A DNA stretch of 64,000 nucleotides from Coffea arabica (GCF_036785885.1 NC_092320.1:15253557-15317556), one strand, 5' to 3'; positions 1 through 12,724 are shown, counted from the first letter of the stretch. Translations and numbers: made by a program. The notes: generated from the sequence alone by a model not told the origin.

Positions 1-1321
1 GCAACTTTTGATTAATTATGCTAACTGAACATGAGATGGTACCCTTCATATATATCGTTTCTATTACTTCTTCTCTAGACATTAATGTTCCATGATGAAG
101 CAGAGTAACTTGTGCTTCAAGCTGTAACAAATTGCTTGTTTTCATTCCAATATGTAGAGCAAGGAGAAACTAAAACACTTGAAAAGTTTTCAAGGCTGCT
201 TTGAAGGACAGGAGAAATTCTTAGCGAGGAGGAGTTTTAGAGTTGTGATCTTCAAATTATACATGCTCACCTTACTTGAAATTTGTGCTAAAGAAAACAC
301 ATAAAATTTGTGCTGACCATCACAGTACTGGATGTCATTGAACTCTGTAGGATACTGACTTTTTCTTGACAAGTTTTTGTTGCATTTTATTGGTTTGTCT
401 TCCGTTAGTCCTTGTTGAGAAAATGTGAGCATTAGCTCCAGTTGTACTTTTTTAAATGTTTTTAGCAGAAACCTCTTCAGCATTTTCAGTCATTTCCAAC
501 ATGCATAATTTGTTCAGCATGGGTGGTTTTCCAGGATCCATGTAGGTGGTAGATTATCGAACCGAACAAATAGATGGGAATGTTAAAAGACTTACTCCTG
601 CATGTTATTGCTTCTGCAGATTATAAATAAAATTAGTGTGAGAAATGCATGGAGTTTCCAATGTTGACTTTTAGATTTGGTGCATACTATGCTAAGAATG
701 TTCGTCATGTGCAAATTTTCATTTGATACGATGTTTTGGTTGGTTTTCTTTTCTATTCTTGTCAATTTTTTTCTTCTGACACTGAATTCTTGCTTTTCAA
801 CTTTTAAATGACTCACTAAGTTTCTTGTTCTTATGATACCCAAGGGACTTTGTGAGATAAACTAAAAGCTGGAAATTTTTGAATCAGGAAGGGAGAAAGA
901 GGAGAAAATACAAATGAAAGGATGAGAAATTATTATTCTCTTTTTATTAATTGCTGGAAGAAAAGAAAAAAGGAAGGAAAGAGTTTTAAGCATTGCTGGA
1001 ACAAAGGATGTCCTTTTACCATGTTAGACTTGGAAGGACAAGAAGTTGCATTCGCAACTCCTCCCCATTTTGCATTTACAATTCCTCCCCATTTTTTCTC
1101 ACTTTTGGCATGGCAAAAGGAAGGATGAGCATGCATTCAATTTCAGCCTTCCACTTATATTTCCACTTAAAGAGAACAGCCTCTCCATTCTTATATTTCC
1201 AGTCACTCTATTCAAGAATAACCTTAGGGAGCTTGTTATAAATTTCCCAGTTCATGGTTAATATTCTCTATAGATGTCTGGTTCACTTGCCATGTTTTCG
1301 TCTTTTCATTCCTGGACACAG
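1..1321. other. Intron or upstream sequence of the hydrolase gene; no exon recognised
   Basis: The sequence runs up to a splice acceptor (AG at 1320-1321) for the hydrolase exon, so at least its 3' part is intron. I found no convincing coding exon here. Short open frames on both strands have no recognisable protein character. An imperfect direct repeat built on CTCCCCATTTT lies at about 1056-1095. The earlier exons of the gene are probably left of the window. Confidence 0.5.
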
Positions 1322-1644
1322 GTGCAGCAATTGCTGGCTCTGCAGTAGATCAAATAAAGGAAGTCATTGGCTTTGTGAGCTTGGGATACCCTTTTGGTTT
1401 AACTGCTTCAATCCTGTTTGGAAGACACCACAAATTTATACTACAATCCTCAAAACCAAAACTTTTTGTAATGGGTACGAAAGACGGTTTCACCAGTGTA
1501 AAACAACTGGAGAATAAGTTGAGAACTGCTGCAGGACAAACCGAAACCCATCTAATTAAAGGTGCTAGTCACTTTCAAATGGAGGGTCCTGATTTTGATG
1601 CTCAGATGGTGAATCTGATAGCTGAATTTATTGTGTCACTCTGA
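1322..1644 (+). CDS. Alpha/beta-hydrolase fold protein, last exon (partial gene)
   Basis: This is the 3'-terminal coding exon of a plant alpha/beta-hydrolase superfamily protein of the KANL3/TEX30-like type. The acceptor AG at 1320-1321 gives a phase in which the exon completes a Gly codon and then reads AAIAGSAVDQIKEVIGF, about 107 residues to the TGA at 1642-1644. Visible motifs are SLGYPFG, FVMGTKDGF (a strand followed by the Asp expected as catalytic acid) and GASHFQMEG (the His expected as catalytic base). The nucleophile elbow (GxSxG) should be in an upstream exon that is not seen. The substrate of this subfamily is not established. The gene converges tail to tail with the EMSY-LIKE gene, with about 550 bp between the two stops. 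The family call is firm; the specific function is unknown. Confidence 0.85.
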
Positions 1645-2191
1645 GAGTATGTAATAGCCTCATTTTGTACAGCAGATGGCTGCTAAACTGAAGACAGGAG
1701 AGAGATGGTGTGATTATTATTCAGTTCAAGATGTGGAAACAATTTACGCGTACAATCTTGCTATAATCAGATTGACGATTTCTGTAGTGATTGTTGTAAA
1801 GTTGAAGATGTAGAAATGATTTATACGTGCAATCTCACTGCAACCGGAAAGATGCTCTCTGTTCCATCACTTAAACTGCCTCAGATTATCATGTTCTAGC
1901 CACCCACGCAGCAAAATTAGCTAGTTAGTTTTATAGGTGCTGCAGTGAGCAAGAATATATCGCAATGCAAGGAAAACCTTATTACTCGCAACATATAAAA
2001 AGGTTAAAAAGGAAAAAGTAACGGGGATGAAATTTAGCAAAGGGATCTCTTTACATCGTCCACATTGCATGAGCCAACAAGCACCTATGCCAAGATCATC
2101 AGGTCAGGTCTTTCATCACGGCCTACAATGCTACAATCTCGACTTCTAGAAAAGTTAAATATTTCAGATGCAGCAAACTAAACACAAGAAG
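1645..2191. other. Convergent intergenic region holding both 3' UTRs
   Basis: The stop codons of the hydrolase (+) and EMSY-LIKE (-) genes face each other across 547 bp. An imperfect direct repeat of about 75 bp starts near 1727 and 1803 (GAAGATGTGGAAACAATTTA, then GAAGATGTAGAAATGATTTA). No other gene is visible. Confidence 0.6.
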
Positions 2192-4640
2192 TTAAATGAC
2201 AACAACATCATCATCTTGTTGGTGATCAAACGGCATCTGGCCCCTAGTAATGTCATAACTGCTGCTACTTCTGCTTCTCATCTCAGATGCCATGTTGGGG
2301 CCACTGTTATTTCTACCATGTAAATGTCCTTGTCCACGCTCCATGCCCACTGATAGTCCATGATGCTCCCCATCTACTACACAAAGATTAACACAACCAC
2401 ATAATTTTGCCAAAATATGAAATCAAGCTGTACGATATTTGAGTGACAGTTTCATATTACAACTGCTCTTTCTTTAATATGATTTTCCATGTACAGTCGT
2501 TTAACAAAAAGTTTGAGCTAATTATACATATTGATCTCACTCTAAAAAAGCTTGTTTCAACCTGTTCATGACAATCGTTCGATTCAGTAGTCTTTTAACA
2601 TCTACAGCCTATGTTTACATTTTGCCAGATGAAATCTTTTTTCCCCATGTGGATATAATTTCCTTCATGCCAAAAATATATTTTCTCTTGTTCACAATTT
2701 CAATGAGAGAGAAGCTGTATTGGTATTTTGTTTTCAACCCAAAGAATCTCCTAGAGGATGCAAAAATTAAATGAAAAAGAAAAATCACTGAAAAACTAAA
2801 AGATGCCAAGAAAATATTGAAACAAATGAATAGGAGAAATCTAACCATCTTACACACTTTATTCAGCACTATCATACAAGTTCTACACAGCCAAGTTACC
2901 AAGGATTTTTTTTTTTTTTTACCAGTTAAACATGGCGTTAGTCTGGGAAATGTAGAACAATATTTCACATAAGAAGCACGTTTTCATTACCGCTTGCATC
3001 GTCACATGCATCTGCAAGCTTCGCAATGACATCAAGCAACGCTTGTTCATGCTCCTGAATCAATGAGAATCATTTTCCAATATCAAGCATGTAAGACAGC
3101 TGATATTACATTTCAGGAATTCTTTGGATTTTTACCTTGAGCATTTTCTTAGCCTTTTCAAGCTCAAGAAGATCAGGATGACTAGCAGCAACTACCTTCT
3201 CCACCTGACAGAAAGCCAGAGGCAGGAAAAAAAAATGTGAATTCTACCTATGACACAAAAAATCTGCACCAAAAGGGTAGCATCAGCTTGAATTTAATTA
3301 TATAGTACCTTCTGAATTAGTGTGTCTGTATGAAGAATTTCAATATCATCAGCAATTTTCTTCACAACCCCATTCTGTGATGGCCTATGGTCATTTTCAA
3401 GTTGATCCCTTGAAAGTCCTCTCCCTCGTCCAGCATTTGGAGTGTTGCCTCCAAAGCCTTGTCCACTACCAACATTTAGTCGAGATATTCCTGGATCATC
3501 ACCTATCCATCGGATATCTTCAGGAGATATCTGCAAAGTGTAGTGTTTGAATGTCATCAAGAAAATTCTTTGCTATCTTAGCTCGCTGAAAGAACAAAAT
3601 GAACATTCAACAACACAATGAGAAGTATAATTATTACAACAATATGCATGTCAGCAGCAATGAAACAAGAAAAATGTCACTTGGACCAAACTATCTTTAA
3701 TTCAGCATTTGAAAGCTGAGTGGCCAGGCAAAAATTATAACAAATTAACCGTGAAAATAAAATTCAGTTGATTAAACTAGAGATCAATCAACTTTAAACA
3801 AGAGTAATTGAAGACAACATAGAAGAACAAATAAGTGAAATTTGCAACCACAATTCAATATCAAAATGAAGCCATGGACTCCATGACAGAACCAGGGGAA
3901 AAATGGAGAAAACGAGAGAAAGAAAAACTATATCTGACCCAATCTTCCCAAGCAAATTACTTCTTAAGTACAAGGTGAAGATCATGCAAGTATACATGCA
4001 AGTGATTGTGCACATCTAGTGTGTGTGTGAAGCAGGGAAACAATAAAGTTAATTTAAACACACCTACTTTATGAAAATAGAACAAATTATTGGAAGACAA
4101 AAGCAGTTGGTAATCTCTACAAAAATAACTAATTTGGGGATGTGGGACATATGGAGAGTCATATAGGATAAGGACTACTTTCTAAACTAATTAAACTTCA
4201 TAAGCTAGAACTAGAATTCTTGACCAAAGGAATTGCTGGAAAGTACAACTCGCTTTCTTGATAAAAGATCAAGTGCATACAAATTCACATAATTTCCACG
4301 TTGTTGATGAAATTTTCAGTTTTCAATCTTGTCTGAAGTCTGACAATAAATACAAGTTTTACATTTTCCAAATAAAGGAAATAAGATTAAGAGTTAACAA
4401 TAGAGCAAGTACCTCTTTGAAATCAACCCATTCCAAACTCTCATTAGGTGTACCTATGTCATAAACCAGAGCATGCCGGCCCTGAAAGAAAAACAAAACA
4501 GACTGGTAAGGTAACTGCAGAATTTTGGTATCCAAATTAATAACCTCATGCCCACTGTAGAGGACTAGAAGATTAAAGACAGACATAAACAGCTAAAGAA
4601 ACAATGAACCAGTTAGCAAAATTTTGCATTTCTCTCTTAC

Positions 4641-4677
<37 letters not shown>

Positions 4678-7600
4678 TGAATTCCAATTTGATTGTAGTC
4701 AAATGTTAAAACTTCTAAAAAGAGACATCTTTTCAATGCTCATCCTATCACTAAATGGATAAGGAAGCAATTTAGCATCACTCTCACAGTGAGATAGAGA
4801 GAGGAATTCCAACGTTTACTTTTGATTGTAGTCAAACAGTAAAAGCTCAATAAACAGAATTCACACGAACAGATTAGGAAGTAATGGAGGTGTAACACAA
4901 ATCATTTTAAGGTTTATTTTGTTTAAAATTACATATCAGCATCATACGACAATGCCAGGAAAAAGTGGGAGCAAAAATGAGTTTCCAAGAGGGTGGACTG
5001 GAAGCCACTCATCTACCAACTTTGACCCCAAATAAAAACAGATATACAGCAGAAACCCCTCAAATTACCTTTTGTGTTTATTGATAACCTCTAACCCTCC
5101 CCAAAACCCCTCCCCCCAAAAAAGGAAAGGAGAAAAAAAAAAGAAAGTGGAAAAAGCCAGAAGAAAAAGGAGAGGAAAAAAAAAGAGAGAAGTGCAGTGG
5201 CTGCATCACATAGAAAGTAAACTTGATGAAAGGAAGAATAAATTTCTACGGTACAAAACAGACACCATCAGGAGGCCACTTCTGAAAATGTTTTACTTAA
5301 ACAGTCCTTAGCGGTGATATGGTAAATATGATAAAATTTACATCAGAAGCTAAGGGAGGGTAATCTTCAAGCAAAACATGGAAAATGGTCACAAAATCAC
5401 CAATCTAATTGGATAAAGTTTTGATAGAAATTATATTGGTCATCGAACTGACTGATTCAAGCTCTTGAATCGAAATGAGCTGTAGCATGTTAACCTACTG
5501 CATGGCCACTACAAACACAATAATTCAAGAAAAATGTAAGCATGTGAACTCTGAGACCCTCAAAGACATGCCTGCTAACTTCTTCAAAATCCCATACTAA
5601 GATGCCATGCAGTAGTCACCCATTAGAACATATCAAGAAAAATTGCAGCAGTAAACTCTCGGATCTTTTATTTGGAAGAGCTGGATATGCAATTTCATTA
5701 AAATTTTCTACCTTTAGCCCTATGAAAAGAAAACCACTAGTTCAAACTCTGATTAGGTCTTTACATAATGAACTAAAAAACTCTGGTGCCAACAGAATCA
5801 CATCTAGGGAAAGAACAATATACTTCTCAGACCTACTTTTACTTTCTTTCAGATCCAGATACTTTGCTAACCATCTCTTTAGCGATGTCCTCTTTTTGAA
5901 ATCCTGTTCATTCCTTGTGTAATTATTCAGGTCAAATATCAAAATCCTTCTCTTTAAGATGTTTCACTAAGCTGATGCAGATAAAAGAAACCACTAAAAT
6001 ATCAGTCTAAAATTGAAATCCACCTCTATTGGATTGTAGTCTGTAATAACTGCCTCATAGAAGTTGCTATCTTCAGGCCATCGCGTCATAACTTTCCTAC
6101 CAATTAGTGGATCAGAGGTTCTCTCAGCAAGCTCATTTGTGAAGCGGCCGCCAGGGCCTTGGTTGCTTTGCTGATACGGTATTGCTGGAGGAGATGATAA
6201 CACTGGCTGACCCTATCAGAAAATTGGAAATCATGCTTCAGCAGTGAAATGAATTATTCAATAAGTAAACTAACAGAATCTTTTCATTCATTCCCAGAGT
6301 AGAAAGGCTAGGCTAAAAGAAGGACAAACAAACACGTTTACTGCACAAAGAAATTTACAGTGCAATAAAAATATGGACATACATGGTGAGGTCTTCTGCC
6401 AACAGTTGCTGAAGTAGGTCCCCATTTTGAAACCAAAGATGGCTGTGGTGTCGCAGCAATTGATTGAGGATGTAACGTCTGAGACTGTGTGCCAAATGGT
6501 ACCGACTGAGATGTTTTTTGCTTTTTACGAGAGGCTGAAATTGTTGGACTCTGTAGTTGATCGTGAACAGGCTGTGGCATGATCTGTGTGGTACTAAGCC
6601 TGCCCCCTGCTTTCCTCCACTCTCTGATTTTATGAATGAGTCCATCAGCATTTACTTGGGTCAGTAGTTCCCTGTGTTCATCATCTGATACTCTCAGTTC
6701 TCTCCGCAGTTCAGTTATCAGACCTTCCTTCTCCTATGAGCATGCATTAACAAGCAGCTTACTAGCTCAGAAGTTAATATAGAGCTTGAGGTCGTAAAAT
6801 AATCAAAAAAGAGGATTGCATACCCATGTAAGGGCATCAGACTGTGCTTTGAAAGCTCTCAGAACTGCACCATATGCTTCTTGCTCAAGTATGTGGATCT
6901 GGGACTCCATATCACTGTTCATGTTCTGGTATGGGGCTGAACCTGTAAAAGATCTTCCAATTCCTGCAAGAAAACCACCAATCAGAACTCTGATATATTG
7001 TGTTCAGGCAAGATCATCATCAATGGCAGCACTAATTTGGAGATATATGATAAGATCAAGTGACTATGACTCAAATGCAATGAACAAATATGCAGCTGCT
7101 TTATGTTGGTGGCAATCTATCAGAGATATCAAAATCTCAATTCAGTCACCTAACATACATGTCCATACTTAAGTTGCCGCATCCAAATGATGGACCACAA
7201 TTTCTAAGATAATTCTATGCCCAGCAAAACATATATCCCTTTAACAGCAATTACCAAGGCACCATGTCATTTTCATGTCATTTGGCTTTCAGATAGATTG
7301 GTCTATGATAATAGCTATCTATGGTAAACTCAATAAAAGGAAAAAAATGAAACTAAAAGTGTTGCATTCTTAGGTGAAAAAAGATGGGAATAATAAGTTA
7401 TGTACCAATAATGACCAAACCAAAACTCTCTTCATAACAAAGATTGACAGCTGGCGGAACAAGTTGCATTATTAAGCATACAAGATGCTTAATGTAGCAC
7501 CTTCCAACCTGTCGGTGGCACTCTCAACAAGACACTAAATAAAGTAAAATCTAAGACAAAGATACGATATCATCAACCTATAGAATTGCTCACTAATTCC

Positions 7601-8872
7601 AAATCTACAAGAAATCAACGCTCTAGAGGCCTTCTACTGAATTGTCAGCAGCACGACTGTTTGACACCTATGGATCGCACTCTGAACAAAACACTGAATA
7701 AGAATTAAAAATCAACGACAAAGAACAACAAAGATATAATAGCAGTAGCATAGCAAGGTGTTCAATAGTCTCAAATCTACAAGAAACAATGTACTAGAGA
7801 CTATGTAGGTAAAGTATCGGACAGAACAGCATTGACAACTGTGGTCGAATCTAAAACAAAAAGAGATGGCAGAAAAACAAAATTATGCATCGAAAGCAAC
7901 ATGCTAATTAAACGTGTTATAGCATCATCACATATGCATCGATCTACATGTCACCATAGTCAGGTAGAAAATTGACAAGAATAACCAGGTACATATCAAT
8001 CCAGAACAGTAATCATAGACCTACAGCTGTTTCCCAACAGTAGTGTCAAACCAAAAAGCGACGCAGAAAACATTTTTATCGCATTTGATCATTTTCACAA
8101 TAACATTTCTCTTCAGAATTGCAGGAATCTTCTCATAGGTAATTGACAAAATTAAAGCTTTAGTCTTCTATTGCTCACAATTAACACCTGACTTTTCTCT
8201 CACCTATCATTTTGATTCCTGAAGTGGAATCTTCAAAAAATTTTGATTGCAGATATAAATTGAATCTTTCCCTTTAATTAAAAGCTAAAAAGTAAATATT
8301 AACTTAAAGACCTAAAATTGAGTTGGTTCTTGGTAGTTTGAGGTTACACAACATTAATAAATCAGTATTCCTTTTTCCTTTTTTTTTCATCCTAATATTA
8401 TGAAACCAATCTATTCACCAAGCTCCAGCTCTCCTCCTCAGAAACCCAGAAATCATGACACTGAAAAACAGGCAAGAAACCCAAAACACGGAACTCCCGA
8501 ATTCACCAAAAGCATATCCATCCCCAATAACTATGGAAGTTTTAAACTAAATTGAAGTAATCAAATCAACGTACCCAATTTCGCAACAAAAGCACCAAAG
8601 AGACAAAAAGAAGCTTCACCGGAATGAAAAAAACGACAAAAGAGACCAACTTTATGAAATCCTAACCTAATCTTATAAAACCCACTAACAAAAAATCAAC
8701 AATCTTGCAAAAATCCAAGGCAAAATAAAGTTCAATAGAATTATACCAAAACAACAAAAAGCCCAAGAAAAACACAGAACCCTAAACCCAAAAGAAACAA
8801 ATTATCGACAAGCTTAGATAATTTTGAAGACTATGGAGACTTACCGCTGCTGTCGTGTACTTGGAAGTCCAT
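2192..8872 (-). CDS. EML: EMSY-LIKE protein (ENT domain plus Agenet/Tudor), nine exons, 437 aa
   Basis: Plant EMSY-LIKE (EML) proteins are nuclear chromatin readers; in Arabidopsis they bind methylated histone H3 tails and act with EDM2 in immune-gene control and in seed development. The exons, in transcript order, are 8872-8845, 6963-6824, 6733-6383, 6212-6024, 4481-4413, 3530-3309, 3204-3136, 3054-2991 and 2373-2192. All introns are GT-AG and the phases agree, giving 1314 nt with its stop. The protein starts MDFQVHDSSG. The ENT domain covers about residues 28-104 (ESQIHILEQEAYGAVLRAF to REWRKAGG). A linker with ASRKKQKTSQS looks like a nuclear-localisation stretch. The Tudor/Agenet module is at about 207-267 (DPLIGRKVMTRWPED, YEAVITDYNP, ALVYD, LEWVD). 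A coiled-coil-like tail (HTDTLIQKVEKV to LDVIAKLADA) lies at about 318-378. The length is close to Arabidopsis EML3/EML4 by recollection. No break is seen. Which EML paralogue it is cannot be settled from this window. Confidence 0.95.
4641..4677. repeat. (GA)n microsatellite in an EML intron
   Basis: A 37-bp run of AG dinucleotides with one interrupting A lies in the intron between EML exons 4 and 5. It is likely to vary in length between individuals. Confidence 0.9.
6964..8844 (-). other. Large first intron of the EML gene
   Basis: This 1.88-kb intron separates a 28-nt first coding exon from the exon that begins the ENT domain. The donor GTAAG (8844 downward) and the TGCAG acceptor (ending 6964) are canonical. 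It is AT-rich and I see no gene or transposon boundary in it. A long first intron next to a tiny first exon often carries regulatory sequence in plant genes, but no specific element is recognised here. Confidence 0.75.
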
Positions 8873-9120
8873 AAACAGTTTAGGAAAACGAAGAGAAGTT
8901 GAAAGTTTCAGTTTTCACAAGCAATTTTTTGTGCAGTTTCTGCGAACAATTCTTTGAAAATGGGAAAGAATTGAATTGATTTGAATTGAATAATGGAGAA
9001 TTTAAAAGAAGTGTCGTTTGATGAAGCCCTGAGGATGAGAGTCCGATAAAAAAAGATCGGGTTTCCGATATAAAGCTTGGACTTTCCGGGTTCCGGCAGT
9101 CCGCACTTCGATAGAACCTT
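8873..9120 (-). promoter_or_regulatory. 5' UTR and proximal promoter region of EML
   Basis: The sequence immediately upstream of the EML start is expected to hold the leader and core promoter. A pyrimidine/purine-biased leader is visible, but there is no clear TATA box at a convincing distance, so the transcription start is not placed. Confidence 0.45.
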
Positions 9121-9229
9121 TTAATTAATTGTGTTTTTCTCCCTGCAGTTTGGATAAATCGCGGCTAGTCCCTTTCGAGTTCAATTGGAGGTCTGGACTG
9201 GCTTGTTTTTATCACTAACCTTTTAGGTT

Positions 9230-9388
9230 GGCTCAGAATTTTTAGAAAAATAATTTCAGCTTTGATTAAGATGTGCATTACCACTAATTTGAGTGTCCAA
9301 GCAATTGTTGGATTTTGGATCTTTAGAATAATAATTTGAACTTTGATTAAAATGCCCATGACTCGTCATTCGAATGTCCATACAATTG
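9230..9388. repeat. Imperfect tandem duplication, about 79-bp period
   Basis: Two diverged copies lie side by side. Both contain a segment like AATAATTTSARCTTTGATTAA, followed by TTTGAGTGTCCAAGCAATTG in the first and TTCGAATGTCCATACAATTG in the second. It lies just upstream of the EML promoter and has no coding potential. Confidence 0.7.
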
Positions 9389-10750
9389 CTTCTTTTTTCG
9401 GCCATAAAGTTGAACGGATTAAATTGAGTTGAAAATTAAAACGGGTAAATAGGTTGGAAGATTTATCAGAAGAAATTTTGCAATTGTTAATCTTATTTTT
9501 TCCCCCATTCTCCTATTGCCTCAAATACATCTTATGAAATCTCTCAAGTACATAAGCGGTCCATTTTATGCCTAAATGGCTACCCCAACGAACCCTTCTC
9601 ACGCTATTATTCTCTTAAATATATATTAGTTATTGGGAAAAATCAATTTTTCAATTAAGATTTCAATTTTGATTTGGTTGTATGATAGGTTTCTTTCTAC
9701 GCGATATGCGATAAGAGATGCTCCAAAGGTAATTTTTGCCAACTTAAGTAAGTAATTGCATGCTATTATCTTTCACTCAAAATGTTTAATCAACTTATGC
9801 TGGTAATTTTAGTTCGTGTGATTATTCACTTAGCTTCTTAAAGTATATATAGTTCTCCCTAAGCAAATATGCTCCCTTTGCTGGTCTCAAACTCTCGGGC
9901 ATCCTTACATCGCCTTGTTTGCAAGCTGGGAGTTTTTGCATGATCTTCATCAGCAATACCTAAAATTCAGTTCTCGAGAACAAGAACTGTTTTTACTTTT
10001 TAGGGGGGGAAGGAGTCATCCGATGCATTTTGGCTGGTTGTCATTAGTTAGTTGATTTTGACTTGTTTGTTAATTCTATTTAAAGTAGTAATTGCAAATT
10101 AGTCACTGAGAATAATTAGCTTTAAAAGAGAGAATCGTGGAAAGAAGGAGATTATATGGGAAATCATTTTCGTAAAGCTCATTTGTAGTTAATTTCGTTA
10201 TCATTTTCTTTCCTCTACTCTGCAATAAAATGTTTTCCAATCATTCGAGTTGTATTCTCCCGTCTTTATTACCGTTCTGGAAAAGGGAATTTAGGATTTT
10301 TACTGCTTATTGCATCGCATATGTAGGCTGGTGCTAGTCTGACTGTCTGATAAGAAAAGATCTCATAACAAGCACGTTGGCCACGTTTCACGAACTCATC
10401 ATGCAAATTATTTAAAGAATAATCACCTACACCACCAGACCCGTTTCGAAGTTAGAGTTCCTCAACGGTTCGATATGCGCTCCTTTTAGAGTTAATGATG
10501 CTAAAAAGTTAGGCATGAGAAAACTTGTTGATTTTCTAATTTGTCAAGATCATTAATTTTCAGCGAAAATCAAATATCCCAGTCTTTATTTCTTTGTTTC
10601 GAATGATTGAGTTATGTTAATTCGATGATAAGATCAGAATCGAAAATACCATTAGACAATCTCACTCAAATAGCTTCAGGTATTCTATAAATTTCATTAA
10701 ACTTTCTCAATGGCTTTCTTGTCTTTATTTTTTTCATTTGATTATTTTTT
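9389..10750. other. Intergenic sequence with no recognised feature
   Basis: AT-rich intergenic DNA. The only thing worth recording is that about 10650-10740 (CAATCTCACTCAAATAGCTT and onward) is closely matched at about 62565-62760, a sign of old local duplication around the gene family that occurs at both ends of the window. Confidence 0.5.
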
Positions 10751-11220
10751 GGATAAATTATTTATAACCCCCTGTGATTTTACATAATGTCAGATGACCT
10801 TTTTAAGGTTTCGAAATAGCCACATAACCTCCCTATAATTTTATGTGAAATAAAAAATGGGCTAAATGCACAATCAGCTATAGTGTTTATACCAATGTAC
10901 TCTAGAAACACGTGTGATAAAATTTTAATCTTTATGTAATCTCCTTATGGTTTATATACATGTCTAATTTACCCCGTGTGATTTTTGCATTTATCCATAT
11001 AATTCTCCTATACTTTTATACAAGATAATTAAACCCTCAATTGATTTAGCATTTAAGTAAGGCACTATTGATATTTCAATTAATGATGTAAGATAGAATA
11101 TTTTTTTATCAAGTTTTTACTTTATATAAAATCATAACGGAATGAAATGGATATTTTGAAACATTAGAAAGGCCATGTAATAATAGATGAAATTACAGGG
11201 GGATTATATGTAATTTATCC
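10751..11220. mobile_element. Non-autonomous terminal-inverted-repeat element (MITE)
   Basis: The ends are inverted copies: GGATAAATTATTTATAACCC at the left, and at the right a sequence whose reverse complement is GGATAAATTACATATAATCC. Element length is 470 bp and there is no coding capacity. Both flanks are T-rich (ten Ts follow the right end), so a target duplication cannot be read with certainty. The TIR type resembles small MULE- or hAT-related MITEs common in dicots; the superfamily is inference. Confidence 0.7.
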
Positions 11221-11410
11221 TTTTTTTTTTTTGAAAGGACCGGTAATAACCCAAGCGGTCCAACCCCAGGGCAAATAAGGTGGAAACTTGGCTTGAATGG
11301 ATATATTTTATCTCAAAGAATGGTACAAAACATAGAACTTACCCTCGTAACACCGATTACAAAACATAGAACTTACCCTTGGACGGGGACTACATATTCA
11401 TATCTGATAT
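11221..11410 (-). mobile_element. Possible retroposon/LINE 3' end with poly(A) on the minus strand
   Basis: A run of about 12 T begins at 11221, directly against the MITE. Read on the minus strand this is a poly(A) tail that follows GGACCGCTTGGGTTATTACC and a short GC-richer stretch. A 20-bp sequence (CAAAACATAGAACTTACCCT) is directly repeated at about 11327 and 11363. The tail context (CCTTTCAAAAAAA) is like that of the clearer LINE end near 48.63 kb. Confidence 0.35.
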
Positions 11411-11464
11411 AATAGAGGTGGTAGCCATCAAGGACCACAAAAACCCATGCTGAGCGCCTTGGTT

Positions 11465-11830
11465 CCATGTTTTTGTCAAGGGCATGTATGGAACTTGTGT
11501 TTGCTTTCCTCCTTCACGTTATCTTGGTCAAGATGGTCGATCTATGTTGCTTGAAGACCCTAATGCATTTCTGCTCGTGCCAATTGCTCCTTTAAATATG
11601 CTACGCTTTGGTCTCCTGATGTCAATTAGGATCAAGAGAAAGAGAAATTCTGTGTCGTTAGGTTGTCTGTGTTCACTGTTTCTCTTCTCCTCTTCCTCTC
11701 CAAAGCACCATTTTGCGTGCTAGCCTTGAGGTATCAGATGAGCATCTTGCACTGGGGTTGCCAGCGAACGTCAGCATTTTAGCAACTGTTGCAATGTGAG
11801 CTTCTTGTATACGCCATAGATAAATTCAGC
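11465..11830 (+). pseudogene. Broken copy (P3) of a local unrecognised gene family
   Basis: Translated pieces in shifting frames match the 3' portions of the copies at 43-44 kb and 46.6-48 kb: WFHVFVKGMYGTCVCF here against PWFHGSVERMFCTCDCL, then LLVPIAPLNMLRF against SLLRIAPFKYATL, then SDEHLALGLPANV against LDEHLALGLEVNV. Frame changes and stops separate the pieces, so it is not translatable as one protein. Only the 3' end of the gene is present, and it is on the opposite strand from its two relatives. The family is not identified; a plant F-box/kelch-like beta-propeller protein is a guess. Confidence 0.55.
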
Positions 11831-12339
11831 TCGGGAGTGACTTCTTGTGGACAAGTTGGTTCCAATCCCGAATGAATTTGCTCCTTAAGTCACATTGTTG
11901 GAATAAAAGAATCACAACTTGTTCTTTTTCCCTCTTCTTTAACTACACTTTCTTTCTGAATTTCAATTTTCTCTATTACATGCTGAGAAACACAATCGTA
12001 GCCATTAGAACTTGTAAATTGACCTGGTCTTTTTCATTTAAAAAAATAATCCAATTTCTATAATGATTCTTTGATGTACTTATTTTTTATAATGGAAGGT
12101 ATGGCCATATTGCCATTGGTACAATTTGAGCTTTATCCACGTTGGCAGTTGGCACAGTTTGGTATTCATATTTTTGACCATATAATTTACTAATTTTATA
12201 TTATTACTTTTTCTGATTGATGAGGAAACTAAATGCCCTATGGCATATTCATGATCTTATTAATTTGCACAGTTAGATGGAGCCAAGATGAAAATGTAAC
12301 ATTTTGAGCGAAAAAGATTACTTGAATTAAACATTTTTT

Positions 12340-12460
12340 TAGCCCCTAGTAAGTAGCTCAACTAGTGTCCACATGCAGTGGTATCCAATAGGTCACAAAT
12401 TCGAACCTATTATTTTTTATTCTATTATTTTGCTTTTCTTTGCTTTATCATCTCCTTTCT
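12340..12460 (+). mobile_element. tRNA-derived SINE-like sequence
   Basis: AGTAGCTCAACTAG resembles a pol III A box and AAATTCGAACCTA resembles a B box, about 45 bp apart. The stretch is followed by T-rich DNA, as in plant SINE heads. It cannot fold as a normal tRNA and no flanking duplication was found, so this is a probable SINE relic. Confidence 0.4.
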
Positions 12461-12724
12461 TTCTCCACCACTTCCATTACTCTCCCCTTTTACCCTTGTT
12501 ACCCTCCCTCTCCTAGGTTAAGCAACAGTGATATGAAAGGAAAGAAAATATGAAAGTCATATGAAAATTTTAACACCAAGAAGAAAAGAAAAAAAAATGT
12601 TATATAGCATTTATAAATGATGCACAGTTTGCAAGTCTAATTCCATATCAATTTTAAGTATCTGAGAATTATGTGGATATTTTGAAATCACAGGCTGACA
12701 AGAGGGTTTTAGTGTTTTGCCCAA

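Noticed and set aside
190..843. Two minus-strand frames of 97 and 83 codons
   Set aside because: No domain, no splice or codon support, and they lie in likely intron of the hydrolase gene.
5072..5311. Lys/Arg-rich frame of 79 codons
   Set aside because: It is a purine-rich low-complexity stretch in an EML intron, antisense-independent and without conserved motifs.
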